Below are positions 1-10,400 of a stretch of 64,000 nt of DNA, in pieces. The stretch covers positions 1 through 64,000 of the forward strand of contig JAJBUK010000043.1 in NCBI GenBank assembly GCA_020860385.1, written 5' to 3'. The notes beneath the pieces are model-generated. The model ran no database searches. It saw only the letters and a program-made list of their open reading frames with translations, and had not been told where the DNA came from. The stretch's first letter is position 1. Every line of letters begins with the position of its first letter. The translations under genes were made by a program, and so were the position numbers. The stretch is from Clostridiales bacterium (GTDB lineage Bacteria > Bacillota > Clostridia > Oscillospirales > Oscillospiraceae).

Positions 1-124
1 ATTTTAAAACTTTCCAAACAAAAATAGAAACGACAGTTTCTACTGGCAGAGTCTGCAGGAATTGACGTATGACAGGCCTTCACAAAAAAGTGTTTACAAA
101 TATGCTATATTGTGATATTATTAA

Positions 125-514
125 ATGCAAGGAGGGATTATCGTGATAGAAATAGGAAACCGTCTCCGCACTTTGCGTAAGGGGATTCGACTCACACAGG
201 TAAAAATGGCTGAAATCGTAGGCGTTCAACAGTCCCGTATCAACCGCTATGAAACCGGGCAGGCTACTCCACCCCCAGAGGTCTTTATCAAATATGCGGA
301 TTATTTTAATGTTTCAATGGATTATCTTTATTGCCGTACGGATAATCCCAAGGGAAAACTATATGACTACCAACCACAGTTATTGAAGGAAAAGGCTGAA
401 AAAAACGATGAACTGCGTGAATTCATCGAAATGTGCTTTGAACCAGGTTCTCCTATCAATGCGCGGTTGAAGGATGCACTATTTCAAATGATGGAGGAGG
501 CGACCAACGAATGA
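125..514 (+). CDS. XRE-family helix-turn-helix transcriptional regulator
   Basis: N-terminal HTH_3 pattern RLRTLRKGIRLTQVKMAEIVGVQQSRINRYETGQATPP. Confidence 0.9.
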   Translation: MQGGIIVIEIGNRLRTLRKGIRLTQVKMAEIVGVQQSRINRYETGQATPPPEVFIKYADYFNVSMDYLYCRTDNPKGKLYDYQPQLLKEKAEKNDELREFIEMCFEPGSPINARLKDALFQMMEEATNE

Positions 515-1989
515 AAGCTGTGATTTATGCAAGATACTCCAGTGACAATCAACGAGAAGAATCTATAGAAGGGCAAATTCGAGAATGTACAGCATACTGC
601 GAGAAAAACGATATTATTATCCTGCAAACCTATATTGATCGTGCTTTATCTGCAAAAACTGACAATCGTCCGGACTTCCAGCGTATGATTAAAGATAGCG
701 CAAAAGGCCTATTTGATGTTATAATTGTGTGGAAATTGGATCGTTTTGCGAGAAATCGTTATGATAGCGCTCATTATAAAGCTCAACTGCGAAAGAACGG
801 CGTTAAGGTTCTTTCTGCCACAGAGAATATTTCAGAGGGGCCAGAGGGGATTATTTTAGAGTCCTTGTTGGAGGGAATGGCAGAATATTATTCTGCGGAG
901 TTGTCCGAGAAGGTCATCCGAGGCCATACAGAAAATGCACTGAAATGTATGTATAATGGCGGAACCCCTACCTTTGGCTATATGATTAATGAGCAGAAAC
1001 ATTATCAGATTGACCCACACGCTGCCCCTATCGTATTGGAGATATTTAAGCGGTATGACCAGGGAGCAACAGTGAAAGAAATCCGCGACTGGATGAATGA
1101 AATCCATGTGGGCACGCGCAATGGAAAGCCGATTACCCTTAATTTTGTAATGTACATCCTTCATAATCGCAGATATATTGGTGAATACAGCTATCGGAAT
1201 ATTATCACGCCTAACGGAATACCAGCGATTGTACCGGAGGAGTTATTTGACCGGGTGCAGCGGCGATTGGAGCGAAATAAAAGGGCTCCTGCCCGGCATA
1301 AGGCAGAGGATGATTATCTGCTAACCACAAAGTTATTTTGCGGCACTTGCGGAGCTATGATGGTGGGAGAATGTGGCACCAGTTCTGCCCAAGGTCGAAA
1401 ATACCATTATTATCGCTGCGTAAATTCCAAGAAGCGGAAAACCTGTACTGCCAAACACAAGAGTGTGCGCAAACAGCCTATTGAAGATGCCGTTATCAAT
1501 GCCGTCATTGCCAGGATAATGGATGACAACTTTGTGGAATATATAGCAGATGCTGTTATGAATATTCAATCAAAGGAAAACAGCACCAGTTCCATTTTAG
1601 AGAAGCAGCAGGCAGAAATTGAGCGAGGGATTAACAATTTACTGAATGCTGTACAGATGGGGATGGTTAGCACATCTATCAAGCAGCGGTTGGACGAATT
1701 AGAAGAAGCAAAAAGGGATGTAGAATTTCGCATTGCCCAGGAGAAAATAGATAAACCGTTACTCTCGCGGGAAGATGTCATTTTCTGGATGCATCGGTTC
1801 CGCAAATTGGATATGTCCACCCTGAAAGACCGGAAACAGTTGGTTGATAGCTTCGTAAATTCTGTGACCATCTATGATGATTATATTCTTATCACGTTCA
1901 ATTACAAGGAGGGCGAAACGACGCTTTCTTTTTCTGACATTGAAAGTTCGGATTTAAATTCAAACGGTGGACCAAAGAAAACACGCTGA
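511..1989 (+). CDS. large serine recombinase (resolvase + recombinase + zinc beta ribbon domains)
   Basis: N-term AVIYARYSSDNQREESIEGQ, KLDRFARNRYD, zinc ribbon CGTCGAMM...YYRCVNSKKRKTC, C-terminal coiled coil. Confidence 0.95.
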   Translation: MKAVIYARYSSDNQREESIEGQIRECTAYCEKNDIIILQTYIDRALSAKTDNRPDFQRMIKDSAKGLFDVIIVWKLDRFARNRYDSAHYKAQLRKNGVKVLSATENISEGPEGIILESLLEGMAEYYSAELSEKVIRGHTENALKCMYNGGTPTFGYMINEQKHYQIDPHAAPIVLEIFKRYDQGATVKEIRDWMNEIHVGTRNGKPITLNFVMYILHNRRYIGEYSYRNIITPNGIPAIVPEELFDRVQRRLERNKRAPARHKAEDDYLLTTKLFCGTCGAMMVGECGTSSAQGRKYHYYRCVNSKKRKTCTAKHKSVRKQPIEDAVINAVIARIMDDNFVEYIADAVMNIQSKENSTSSILEKQQAEIERGINNLLNAVQMGMVSTSIKQRLDELEEAKRDVEFRIAQEKIDKPLLSREDVIFWMHRFRKLDMSTLKDRKQLVDSFVNSVTIYDDYILITFNYKEGETTLSFSDIESSDLNSNGGPKKTR

Positions 1990-2013
1990 AACTTATCGTT
2001 TCAGCGTGTTTTT
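1981..2013 (+). terminator. intrinsic terminator after the serine recombinase
   Basis: Perfect 12-bp stem ACACGCTGAAAC/GTTTCAGCGTGT followed by T-run. Confidence 0.85.
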
Positions 2014-2127
2014 CTCTTTGTTTTTTCACTTCTGGAGGCCAATCGTCCAAGGATTGAAAATCGCCCTCCTAGCATATCTTAGCATAACCTAGCACAGGTC
2101 GGCGCCCTGAGTGCAGTCAAAATGCAG

Positions 2128-2160
2128 TAAAAGCACAGGCAGTTTCAGCCTGTGCTTTTA
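2128..2160 (-). terminator. terminator overlapping the 3' end of the histidine kinase gene
   Basis: 13-bp perfect stem TAAAAGCACAGGC/GCCTGTGCTTTTA. Confidence 0.7.
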
Positions 2161-3491
2161 TGCGCTTCCGCCTGCTCCGGCGAGACCGGCAGCATGACCC
2201 GTAAGGAAAACCGTCCTGCCTCTGCTCGGATGGAGAGCTCCCCGCTGTAGCGCCTGGCGATGTTCTGCACCGTTTTCAGGCCAAAGCCGTGGAACCGCCG
2301 GTCCTCCTTGGTGGTCAGGGGCAGGCCGTCCCGGAACTGGAGCCGACCCTGATAGCTGTTCTCCATCTGGATGAACAGCAGGCCGTTCCGGCGAAAAATC
2401 TTCAGGTCTATCATCCGGTGCTGAGGGTTTGCCAGTCTGCTGACGCCTTCAATGGCATTGTCCAGGGTATTACGCAGGATGAGGTACAGGTCGCCTGTTT
2501 CCAGCATCTCCAGGCCGGTGCAGTCGGCCACGCACATCACCCGAATTTGCCGCTCCCGGCAATAAAGGCTCCGTTCCATCAGCACGGCGTTCAGCGTCTC
2601 GTTGTCCGTCTGGGTACTTTCGTCATAGACCTGGAGGTTCTCCGCAATCTGATCCAACAAATCGTCCCGGTCCGCGCCCTCCTCCTTGTCGATCATTTCG
2701 GCCACCTGATGCTTCAGGTCATGCATCAGACGGGTCAGCTCGTTCATATTCTGGCGGCTGCTCTGGAGCTGCTCATGGCGAAGCTGCTGGACATAGTTCT
2801 GCATATCCAGCTCGTGCTGGAGCGCCAGCGCTCTCCGCTGGTTTACCTGAATCCACAGCAACGAGGCGCAGCAGAGGATTTCGTACACCTGGCAAAAGGG
2901 GAACAGCGGGCTGGCTGAGCTCTCGTTCACCACCTTGACTGCCACGCTGGTACACGCCGCCACCAGAAACACCAGACAGGTGACAGCCGTCAGCCGCAGA
3001 TTATTTACCTGATATTCGCCGTCCTCACAGAGGGGGCGGATGCAGGTCCGGTAAAAGAACCAGTAAGCCAGGGGGACCGTGACCAGCTCCACCACGGTAT
3101 CCGCCAGAATGCCCTCATAGGGGATGAGGGCGGCAAGCAGCAGCTGCGCGGCGGAGGAGATGTGCTGCACGCACAGCGTTAGAGCGGCGCAGTAAATCAG
3201 CTCATTCCGTTTCACCGGACAGCACAGGGCAAGCAGCGCCGCAGAGAGGGCGGCAAAGACCACCGTGTAGATGCAGCAGCTCAGCACGATATAGGCCGGA
3301 CTCTGCCAGACCGTCTTAATGGGGCCGTAATTCATCAGCACCAGGGAGAGCAGCTCCGCCAACCCGCAGAACGGGAGGAACCGCCATAGGAAATGCGCCT
3401 GCTTCCGATGGGGCAGAATGAACAGCATACAGGCCCCCAGCATCTCAGTGATGTACTGATTCCCGCTGAGGGTTTCAAACAGGGCGGTCAT
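2145..3491 (-). CDS. GHKL-type sensor histidine kinase (AgrC/ComD-like)
   Basis: Multiple TM segments, LMHDLKHQV, NTLDNAIEG, GFGLKTVQNIARRYSG; start set at MTALFETL. Confidence 0.9.
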   Translation of the reverse strand: MTALFETLSGNQYITEMLGACMLFILPHRKQAHFLWRFLPFCGLAELLSLVLMNYGPIKTVWQSPAYIVLSCCIYTVVFAALSAALLALCCPVKRNELIYCAALTLCVQHISSAAQLLLAALIPYEGILADTVVELVTVPLAYWFFYRTCIRPLCEDGEYQVNNLRLTAVTCLVFLVAACTSVAVKVVNESSASPLFPFCQVYEILCCASLLWIQVNQRRALALQHELDMQNYVQQLRHEQLQSSRQNMNELTRLMHDLKHQVAEMIDKEEGADRDDLLDQIAENLQVYDESTQTDNETLNAVLMERSLYCRERQIRVMCVADCTGLEMLETGDLYLILRNTLDNAIEGVSRLANPQHRMIDLKIFRRNGLLFIQMENSYQGRLQFRDGLPLTTKEDRRFHGFGLKTVQNIARRYSGELSIRAEAGRFSLRVMLPVSPEQAEAHKSTG

Positions 3492-4195
3492 GTGGCCCCT
3501 CCGATGTAGTTTGCAAACTCCTGCATGAACTGCTTGCGCCGGGGGCGGCTGATTTTCAGGCGGCAGCCTCCGGCAGTCAGCTCCGTCTGCCCCACCCAGG
3601 TGACATAGCGGAGATTTACCAGCAGGCTGTTGTCGCACCGGGAAAAAGCGCAGCCCTCCAGCTGCTCCTCCGCCTCCTTCATTGTGCCGCCGGTCTCGAA
3701 GGTGCCGTCTTCCGTGTGGTAGTACAGCTTGTGCTTGATGACCTCCACATAAATCAGCCGGTCTATGACGATCCGCCACTTCCCGTCCCGGGTGGAAATC
3801 AGCAGGCTTCGCGCCCGTTGCTTGGGCAGGCGGTCCAGCAGCAGCCCCATCCGAAGCTCAAAGGCGTCATAGTTCAGCGGCTTGACCAGAAAATCCATGG
3901 CCTGCACCTCGTAGCCCTTCAGCGCCAGCTGGGCCATCCGCGTCACAAAGACCAGGATCACATCAGCGTCCTGCGCCCGGATTCGCTTCGCAGTCTCCAT
4001 ACCGTCAATGCCAGGCAGCACGACATCCAGGAAGATGATGTCATACCGGGGCGCGTACTGCCCCAGGAACGCCACGCTGTCCGGATAGAAGCTGGCCTGG
4101 AAGTCCAGACCATGCTCCTGACGGTAGCGCTCCAGAAACTGCTTCATCTGCTCCATGGCTTTTGGAGAATCTTCTACAACGGCGATCGTGATCAT
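3488..4195 (-). CDS. LytTR-family response regulator
   Basis: Receiver ITIAVVEDS...IIFLDVVLPGIDGMETA, KPLNYDAF; LytTR C-terminal domain; RBS AGGA upstream of MITIAVVED. Confidence 0.92.
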   Translation of the reverse strand: MITIAVVEDSPKAMEQMKQFLERYRQEHGLDFQASFYPDSVAFLGQYAPRYDIIFLDVVLPGIDGMETAKRIRAQDADVILVFVTRMAQLALKGYEVQAMDFLVKPLNYDAFELRMGLLLDRLPKQRARSLLISTRDGKWRIVIDRLIYVEVIKHKLYYHTEDGTFETGGTMKEAEEQLEGCAFSRCDNSLLVNLRYVTWVGQTELTAGGCRLKISRPRRKQFMQEFANYIGGAT

Positions 4196-4258
4196 GGCGG
4201 GGGGCATTCCTTTCTGTCCTATCTCATCAGGTTCAAAGAAAGTTCCTATTTCATGGCC

Positions 4259-4287
4259 AGTATAGCACAATTCTCCCGGATTGGCAA
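4259..4287 (-). promoter_or_regulatory. sigma-A-like promoter for the response regulator/kinase pair
   Basis: TTGCCA-N17-TATACT on the minus strand. Confidence 0.55.
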
Positions 4288-4457
4288 GCCGATTGCAGCA
4301 GGGAAGCGGGAAAGCCTGAGTGTCAAATGATGTGCTGCTCCTGCCGGGGGTCACATCATTTGACAGCACAGAATTCACAGAGCGGAACAGACCGAAAAAG
4401 AGGGTGGACAAAGGGGGGAGAAAGATGGTACAATGCAAAGCGATAGGATGTGAGACT

Positions 4458-4880
4458 ATGCGCGTTATGGCAATCGACTATGGGGACGCCCATACCGGCG
4501 TGGCCATCTCCGACCCCTTTGGCATGCTGGCGGGCTGGACGACTACCATTGACTCCTGGCGGCAGGAGGTGGTGCTGGCCCGGCTCCTGGACATCATCCG
4601 GGAGCATGGGGTGGACGAATTGGTGCTTGGCCTGCCCAAAAACATGAACGACACCAGCGGCCCCCGGGTAGAAAAGAGCCGTCAGCTGGCCGCCTTGCTG
4701 GAGGAGGCCACCGGCATGGAGGTTCACCTGTGGGATGAGCGGCTGACCACGGTGGACGCCCACCGTATCCTGTCCGAAAACGGGCGGCGGGGCAGGCAGC
4801 GGAAGGAGAAGGTGGACGCGGTGGCCGCATCCCTGATTCTGGAAGGGTACCTGGGCTACCGCCGCACCCAAAACGGTTAA
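4458..4880 (+). CDS. ruvX: RuvX/YqgF Holliday junction resolvase-like protein
   Basis: MRVMAIDYGDAHTGVAISDPFG, VLGLPKNMNDTSGPR, WDERLTTVDA, KVDAVAASLILEGYL. Confidence 0.92.
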   Translation: MRVMAIDYGDAHTGVAISDPFGMLAGWTTTIDSWRQEVVLARLLDIIREHGVDELVLGLPKNMNDTSGPRVEKSRQLAALLEEATGMEVHLWDERLTTVDAHRILSENGRRGRQRKEKVDAVAASLILEGYLGYRRTQNG

Positions 4881-4897
4881 AAGGAGAGGGAAACGCA

Positions 4898-5212
4898 ATG
4901 CTGTTTGATACAGATGACAACTATGTGGTGCTGGAACTGGAGGATGAGGCAGGGAACCGCGTCCGCTATGAGATGCTGGACCTGGTGGAGTACAACGGGG
5001 AGGCCTTTGGCATCTTCCTCCCGGCGGAGGACCACGAGGGCGAGGTGGCCATCCTGCGGCTGGCCGGCGAGGACGCCCAAAAGGCGGAGGGCTACGTCCC
5101 GGTGAACGACGAGGAGCTGGAGCAGGCTGTCTTTGACATCTTCCAAATCAAGAACATGGACGCCTTTGACTTTGGCGGCAACACCTTTGCGCAGAACGAT
5201 TTGTTTGAATGA
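4898..5212 (+). CDS. DUF1292 family protein (YrzB-like)
   Basis: EDEAGNRVRYEMLDLVEYNGEAFGIFLP pattern; directly downstream of ruvX. Confidence 0.8.
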   Translation: MLFDTDDNYVVLELEDEAGNRVRYEMLDLVEYNGEAFGIFLPAEDHEGEVAILRLAGEDAQKAEGYVPVNDEELEQAVFDIFQIKNMDAFDFGGNTFAQNDLFE

Positions 5213-5243
5213 GTTCTCATTCAAACGACCGTCCCAGGAACAG

Positions 5244-5274
5244 GAAAACGGCCCGCTGCACAGCGGGCCGTTTT
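5244..5274. terminator. bidirectional terminator between the DUF1292 gene and rpmB
   Basis: AAAACGGCCCGCTG/CAGCGGGCCGTTTT. Confidence 0.8.
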
Positions 5275-5295
5275 CCATGAGCGAATGCTCACACT

Positions 5296-5481
5296 TTACG
5301 CACGGGTGACTTTCCCGGAACGGAGGCATCTGGAGCAGACATATACGTGAGTGGGAGTGCCCCCCACGATAGCCTTGACGCGCTTCACGTTGGGCTTCCA
5401 GGTGCGGTTGGAACGACGATGGGAGTGAGAAACCTGAATCCCAAAGGTGACGCCTTTCCCACAAAAATCGCACTTTGCCAT
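5296..5481 (-). CDS. rpmB: 50S ribosomal protein L28
   Basis: MAKCDFCGKGVTFGIQVSHSHRRSNRTWKPNVKRV. Confidence 0.96.
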   Translation of the reverse strand: MAKCDFCGKGVTFGIQVSHSHRRSNRTWKPNVKRVKAIVGGTPTHVYVCSRCLRSGKVTRA

Positions 5482-5754
5482 TTTGCTGACCTCCTTCGCA
5501 TGTATGATCACTGCTTACGCAAGCGATAAATCTTATGAAACAGCATTAATTATAATACCAGATGGAACGCATAAAATCAACCCCTTTCCCGGAATTTTTT
5601 CAAAATTTTTGAGGCCGGACCCTGGGGGAATCCCCCGTTCTGATGGTTGCAAAATGTGGGGAAAGGCGTTATACTATAAGAAGTAAGTTGTTAAATGTAA
5701 GAGGCCGCGCCCGGAGGGACACCGGGACGTCGGCCGCTGCATGGAGGGTGGATC

Positions 5755-6717
5755 ATGAGCAAGCAATATACATACCCGCTATACCGCCTGGCGGATGAGT
5801 TCCAGCTGGAGGTGCTGCACCGCGGGTCGGGCTACGAGAAGCAGAAGGTGCGCTCCGTCAGCGTCAACCGCCCCGGCCTCTCTCTGGTAGGATTCTATGA
5901 TTACTTTGACGACAACCGCATCCAGCTGATGGGGAACATGGAGTACACCTACCTGGCGCTGATGTCCCACAAGGAGCGGCTGAAATGCTTTGAAGATCTG
6001 CTGTCCCACCCTGTTCCTGCCCTGATCATCGCCAGGAGCATGGAGCCCTTCCCGGAGTGCCTGGAGGCGGCGGAGAAATATGACCGGAACGTGCTGCGCA
6101 CCAGCCAGGAGACGGGGGAGTTCATGTCCAATCTGACCTCCGCCCTGCGCACCTATCTGTCCCCCCGCATCACCCGCCACGGCGTGCTGGTGGAGGTTTA
6201 CGGCGAAGGGGTGCTGCTGATGGGCGAGTCCGGCGTAGGCAAGAGCGAGGCGGCCATTGAACTAATCAAGCGGGGGCACCGGCTGATTGCGGACGATGCG
6301 GTGGAGATTCGCCGGGTGCGCTCCAACCAGCTGGTGGGCTCCGCCCCGGAGCTGATTCGCTATTATATGGAGATGCGGGGTATCGGCGTCATTGACGTGC
6401 GGCAGCTGTTCGGTATGTCCGCCGTCAAGGACTCCCAGGAAATCGACCTGATTATCAATCTGGAGAACTGGCGGGAGGGCATCCTCTATGACCGGCTGGG
6501 GCTGGACGACTTCCGCACCAGCATCCTGGATGTGGAGGTGCCCACCCTGACCATCCCCATCAAGCCGGGCCGGAACCTGTCGGTCATCATCGAGGTGGCG
6601 GCGCTGAATAACCGTCACAAGAAGATGGGCTACAACGCCGCCGAGGAGTTCACTGACCGCATCAATGAGCATTTTGACCGCCAGATGGCCATGGACGAGG
6701 ACGATGGGCTGGGATGA
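5755..6717 (+). CDS. hprK: HPr kinase/phosphorylase
   Basis: GESGVGKSEAAIELIKRGHRLIADDAVEI; signature ENWREGILYDRLGLD. Confidence 0.93.
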   Translation: MSKQYTYPLYRLADEFQLEVLHRGSGYEKQKVRSVSVNRPGLSLVGFYDYFDDNRIQLMGNMEYTYLALMSHKERLKCFEDLLSHPVPALIIARSMEPFPECLEAAEKYDRNVLRTSQETGEFMSNLTSALRTYLSPRITRHGVLVEVYGEGVLLMGESGVGKSEAAIELIKRGHRLIADDAVEIRRVRSNQLVGSAPELIRYYMEMRGIGVIDVRQLFGMSAVKDSQEIDLIINLENWREGILYDRLGLDDFRTSILDVEVPTLTIPIKPGRNLSVIIEVAALNNRHKKMGYNAAEEFTDRINEHFDRQMAMDEDDGLG

Positions 6718-7451
6718 ACGCCGCATTGGCAAAAGGAGCCGGAAGGATGGAACGCTTTATCGTATTTGAACAGGTGACGAAGGAATACCGCTCCGGCGAG
6801 GTCGTGGTGACGGCGCTGAAGGATGTCAGCTTTACCATTGCCCAGGGGGAGATTTGCGTCATCGTGGGGGAGTCCGGCGCGGGGAAAACCACCCTCCTGA
6901 ACATCCTGGGCGGCATGGACAGCCTGACCCGGGGCAGGGTGCTGGTGGACGGGGCGGAGGTGTCCGCCTACCAGAAGCGCCAGTTGACGGACTACCGCCG
7001 CCGGGACGTGGGCTTCGTGTTCCAGTTCTACAATTTGATTCCCAACCTGACCGCCCTGGAGAATGTGGAAATCGCCGCCCAGCTCTGCCGGGACGCCCTG
7101 GACCCGGAGACGGTGCTGCGGGGCGTGGGCCTGGGGGAGCGGCTGGGGAACTTCCCCGCCCAGCTCTCCGGCGGTGAGCAGCAGCGGGTGGCTATTGCCA
7201 GGGCGCTGGCAAAGAACCCCAAGCTGCTGCTGTGCGACGAGCCTACCGGCGCGCTGGACTATCAGACCGGCAAGGCCATCCTGAAGCTGCTCCAGGACAC
7301 CAGCCGTAAAAACGGCATGACCGTAGTGATCATCACCCACAACAAAGCCCTCTGCGCCATGGCGGACCGGGTCATCCGCGTCAAGAGCGGCACGATTTCC
7401 TCTGTGGAGCAAAACGCCCACGCTACCCCGGTAGAACAAATTGAATGGTGA
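6714..7451 (+). CDS. ABC transporter ATP-binding protein (MacB/LolD type)
   Basis: Walker [25 protein letters not shown], Walker [13 protein letters not shown]; a start at 6747 is possible. Confidence 0.93.
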   Translation: MNAALAKGAGRMERFIVFEQVTKEYRSGEVVVTALKDVSFTIAQGEICVIVGESGAGKTTLLNILGGMDSLTRGRVLVDGAEVSAYQKRQLTDYRRRDVGFVFQFYNLIPNLTALENVEIAAQLCRDALDPETVLRGVGLGERLGNFPAQLSGGEQQRVAIARALAKNPKLLLCDEPTGALDYQTGKAILKLLQDTSRKNGMTVVIITHNKALCAMADRVIRVKSGTISSVEQNAHATPVEQIEW

Positions 7452-7460
7452 GGTAGACCA

Positions 7461-10400
7461 TTGACCAGAAAGACCCTGCTGCGCACCATCAAAGCCACCT
7501 TTGGCCGTTATATTGCCATCCTTGCCATCATCGCCTTGGGGGTGGGCTTCTTCACGGGGCTGAAAAGCGCCGAGCCTGCCATGCGGAATACGGCGGAGGA
7601 CTATTGGGAAGAGCTGCGGTTTTACGACTTTCAGCTTCTGTCCACCCTTGGCCTGACAGAGGAGGATGTGGACGCCTTCGCCGCGCTGGACGGGGTCACG
7701 GCGGCGGAGGGCGGCTACAGCATGGACGCGCTGGCGGAGGTGGAGGGCCAGGAGGAAACCCTGGCGCTGCAATTCCTGTCGCTGATGGAGGAGACCACCC
7801 TGGTGGAGTTGACGGCGGGACGCCTGCCGGAAGGCGCGGACGAGTGCCTGGCGGACGCGGATGCCTTCACCGCGGAGGACATCGGCAAAACCATTACCCT
7901 TTCCGCTGCCAACGAGGAGGACACGCTGGACACCTTCGACGTGACGGAGTTTACCATCGTGGGGGTGGCCCAGTCCTCCCGCTACATCAGCACCGACCGG
8001 GGCAGCACCTCCCTGGGCAGCGGCACCCTGACGGGGTTTGTCTATCTGCCGAAGGAGACGTTCTCCTCCGAAGCGTATCACGAGATTTTACTGTGCTGCG
8101 AGTTACCGGGCGCCCTCTATTCTGAGGAATATGAGACGGCCCGGGATGAGATGGAGGAGCGCATCAAGGCGCTGCTGGAGGAGCGGGGCCTGCTGCGCTA
8201 TACCGAGCTTCGGACGGAAGGGGAATCGGAGTTGGCGGACGCCCGGCAGGAATTAGACGACGGCTGGGCGGAGTACGAGGACGGCAGAGCAGAGTTGGAC
8301 GATGCTGCCGCGGAGTTGACAGATGCCCGGCAGGAGCTGGACGACGGCTGGGCGGAGTATGAGGACGGCAAGGCGGAGGCTGAGGCAGAGCTTGCCGACG
8401 CCGCCGCGAAGCTGGCGGACGCCCGGCAGGAATTAGACGATGGCTGGGCGGAGTATGAGGACGGCAAAGCGGAGGCCGAGGCGTCGCTTGCCGATGCCGC
8501 CGCAGAGCTGGCGGACGCCCGACAGACATTGGACGACGGCTGGGCAGACTATGAGGCGGGCAAGGCGGAAGCGGAGGCAGAGCTTGCCGATGCGGAAGCG
8601 CAGCTGACCGCCGCCCAGCAGGAAATCGAGGACGCTCTGGCGGAGGTGGAGGCCGGAGAGGCGCAGCTTGCCGCCGCCCAGACGGAACTGGAGGAGAGCG
8701 CGGCCCAGCTGGCCGCCGCCCGACAGGAATTAGAGGAGAACGAGGCCCAGCTGACCGCCGCCCGCGCCCAGCTGGAGGAAGGAGAGGCTGCCCTGGACGA
8801 GCAGGAAGCCGCTCTGGCGGAGCAGGAGGAACAGCTTGCCCAGACGAGGGCCGCCACCCTGGAGCCGCTGGAAGCGGCGGTTGAGACGCTGACGGCCCAG
8901 GCGCAGGCGCTGCAAGCCGAGTTGGACGCCCTGGAGGACACGGAGGATTCCACAGAACTGGAAGCGCAGCTTGCCGAGGTGCAGGCCCAACTCGCCCAGG
9001 CGCAGGCGGCGCTGACCCAGGCGGAGGAAGCGTTTGCAGCCTCCGAGGCGGAGTTGGCAGCGGCAAAAGCCCAGCTGACCGCGGCCCGGGAGGCCCTCGC
9101 CGCCCAGGCGCAGGAGTTGGAGGCCGGAGAGGCGGCCCTGACTGCGGGCTGGGCGGAGGTGGAAGCCGGGGAAGCCCAGCTTGCCCAGGCGCAAGCCACC
9201 CTGGAGGAGGAGAGCCAGACCCTTGCTGCGGCCCGCGCCCAGCTGGAAAGCGGCGCGGCGACGCTGGCGGCGCAGCAGGCGGCCTACGAGGCGGCGAAGG
9301 CCGCGGCGGAGCAGGAGTTGGCCGCCGCCCTGGCCCAGCTGGAGGAAGGCGAAGCCTCGTATGCGGCAGGGCTGGCCGAGTATGAGGACGGCAAGGCGGA
9401 GGTGGAAGCGGAATTGGCTGACGCCCTGGCCCAGCTGGAAGAGGGCGAAGCAGAGTACGCCGACGGCCTGGCCGAGTATGAGGACGGCAAAGCCGAAGCG
9501 GAACAGAAGCTGGCCGATGCCCTGACCGAATTGGAGGACGGGGAAGCGGAGTACGCCGACGGCCTGGCCGACTACCAGGAGGCCAAAGGGGACGCGGAGC
9601 AGGAGTTAGCCGACGCCCTGACCGAGCTGGAGGAGGGCGAAGCGGACTATGCCGACGGTGTGGCGGAACTGGAGACATTGAAGGAGCCCACGCTGTACAC
9701 CCTGGACAGGGACAGCAATTCAGGCTACGTCTCCTATGAGAACGACATCGTCATCGTCAGCAGCATCGCCAACGCCTTTCCGGTGTTCTTTGCGCTGATT
9801 GCCGCCCTGGTGTGCATCACCACCATGACCCGGATGGTCAACGAGGAACGCACCCAAATCGGCACCCTGAAAGCCCTGGGCTACGGGGAGGGCCGCGTCT
9901 CACTGAAATACATCCTGTACGCAGGCAGCGCCGCCGCCCTGGGCAGCATCGCCGGGTATTTCCTGGGCAGCTTCCTCCTGCCTCAGGTGATGTGGATGGC
10001 CTACGCCATCAGCTATGGGTTCGCCCCGCTGGAATACTATTTCAGCCCCATTATGTTTGTGGGCGGGCTGCTGATTGCACTGGTGGGCTCGGTGGGGGTC
10101 ACCATGCTGGCCTGCCGTCGGGAGTTCCTGGAGAATCCGGCGGATTTGATCCGGCCCAAGGCCCCCAGCGGAGGGAAGCGCATCCTGCTGGAGCGCTTCA
10201 CGCCGCTGTGGAAGCGCCTGTCTTTCCTGAATAAGGTCACCATCCGCAACACCTTCCGCTATAAACGGCGGATGATTATGATGCTGGTGGGCATCGGCGG
10301 CTGTACGGCGCTGCTGGTCACCGGCTATGGCATCAAGGACTCCGTCGCCAACCTGCTGAACTACCAGTACGATGAAATCATGCTTTACGACGGGGCGGTC

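Larger units (their letters stand above)
1..2140. mobile_element. end of an integrated element (XRE regulator + large serine recombinase); left boundary outside the window
   Basis: Recombinase and phage-like regulator cassette with lower GC than the flanking genes; exact boundary not determined. Confidence 0.5.

Noticed and set aside
8164-9678. 504-aa minus-strand ORF rich in Pro/Arg
   Set aside because: Antisense shadow of the repetitive coiled-coil region of the FtsX permease; composition is an artefact of repeated codons.
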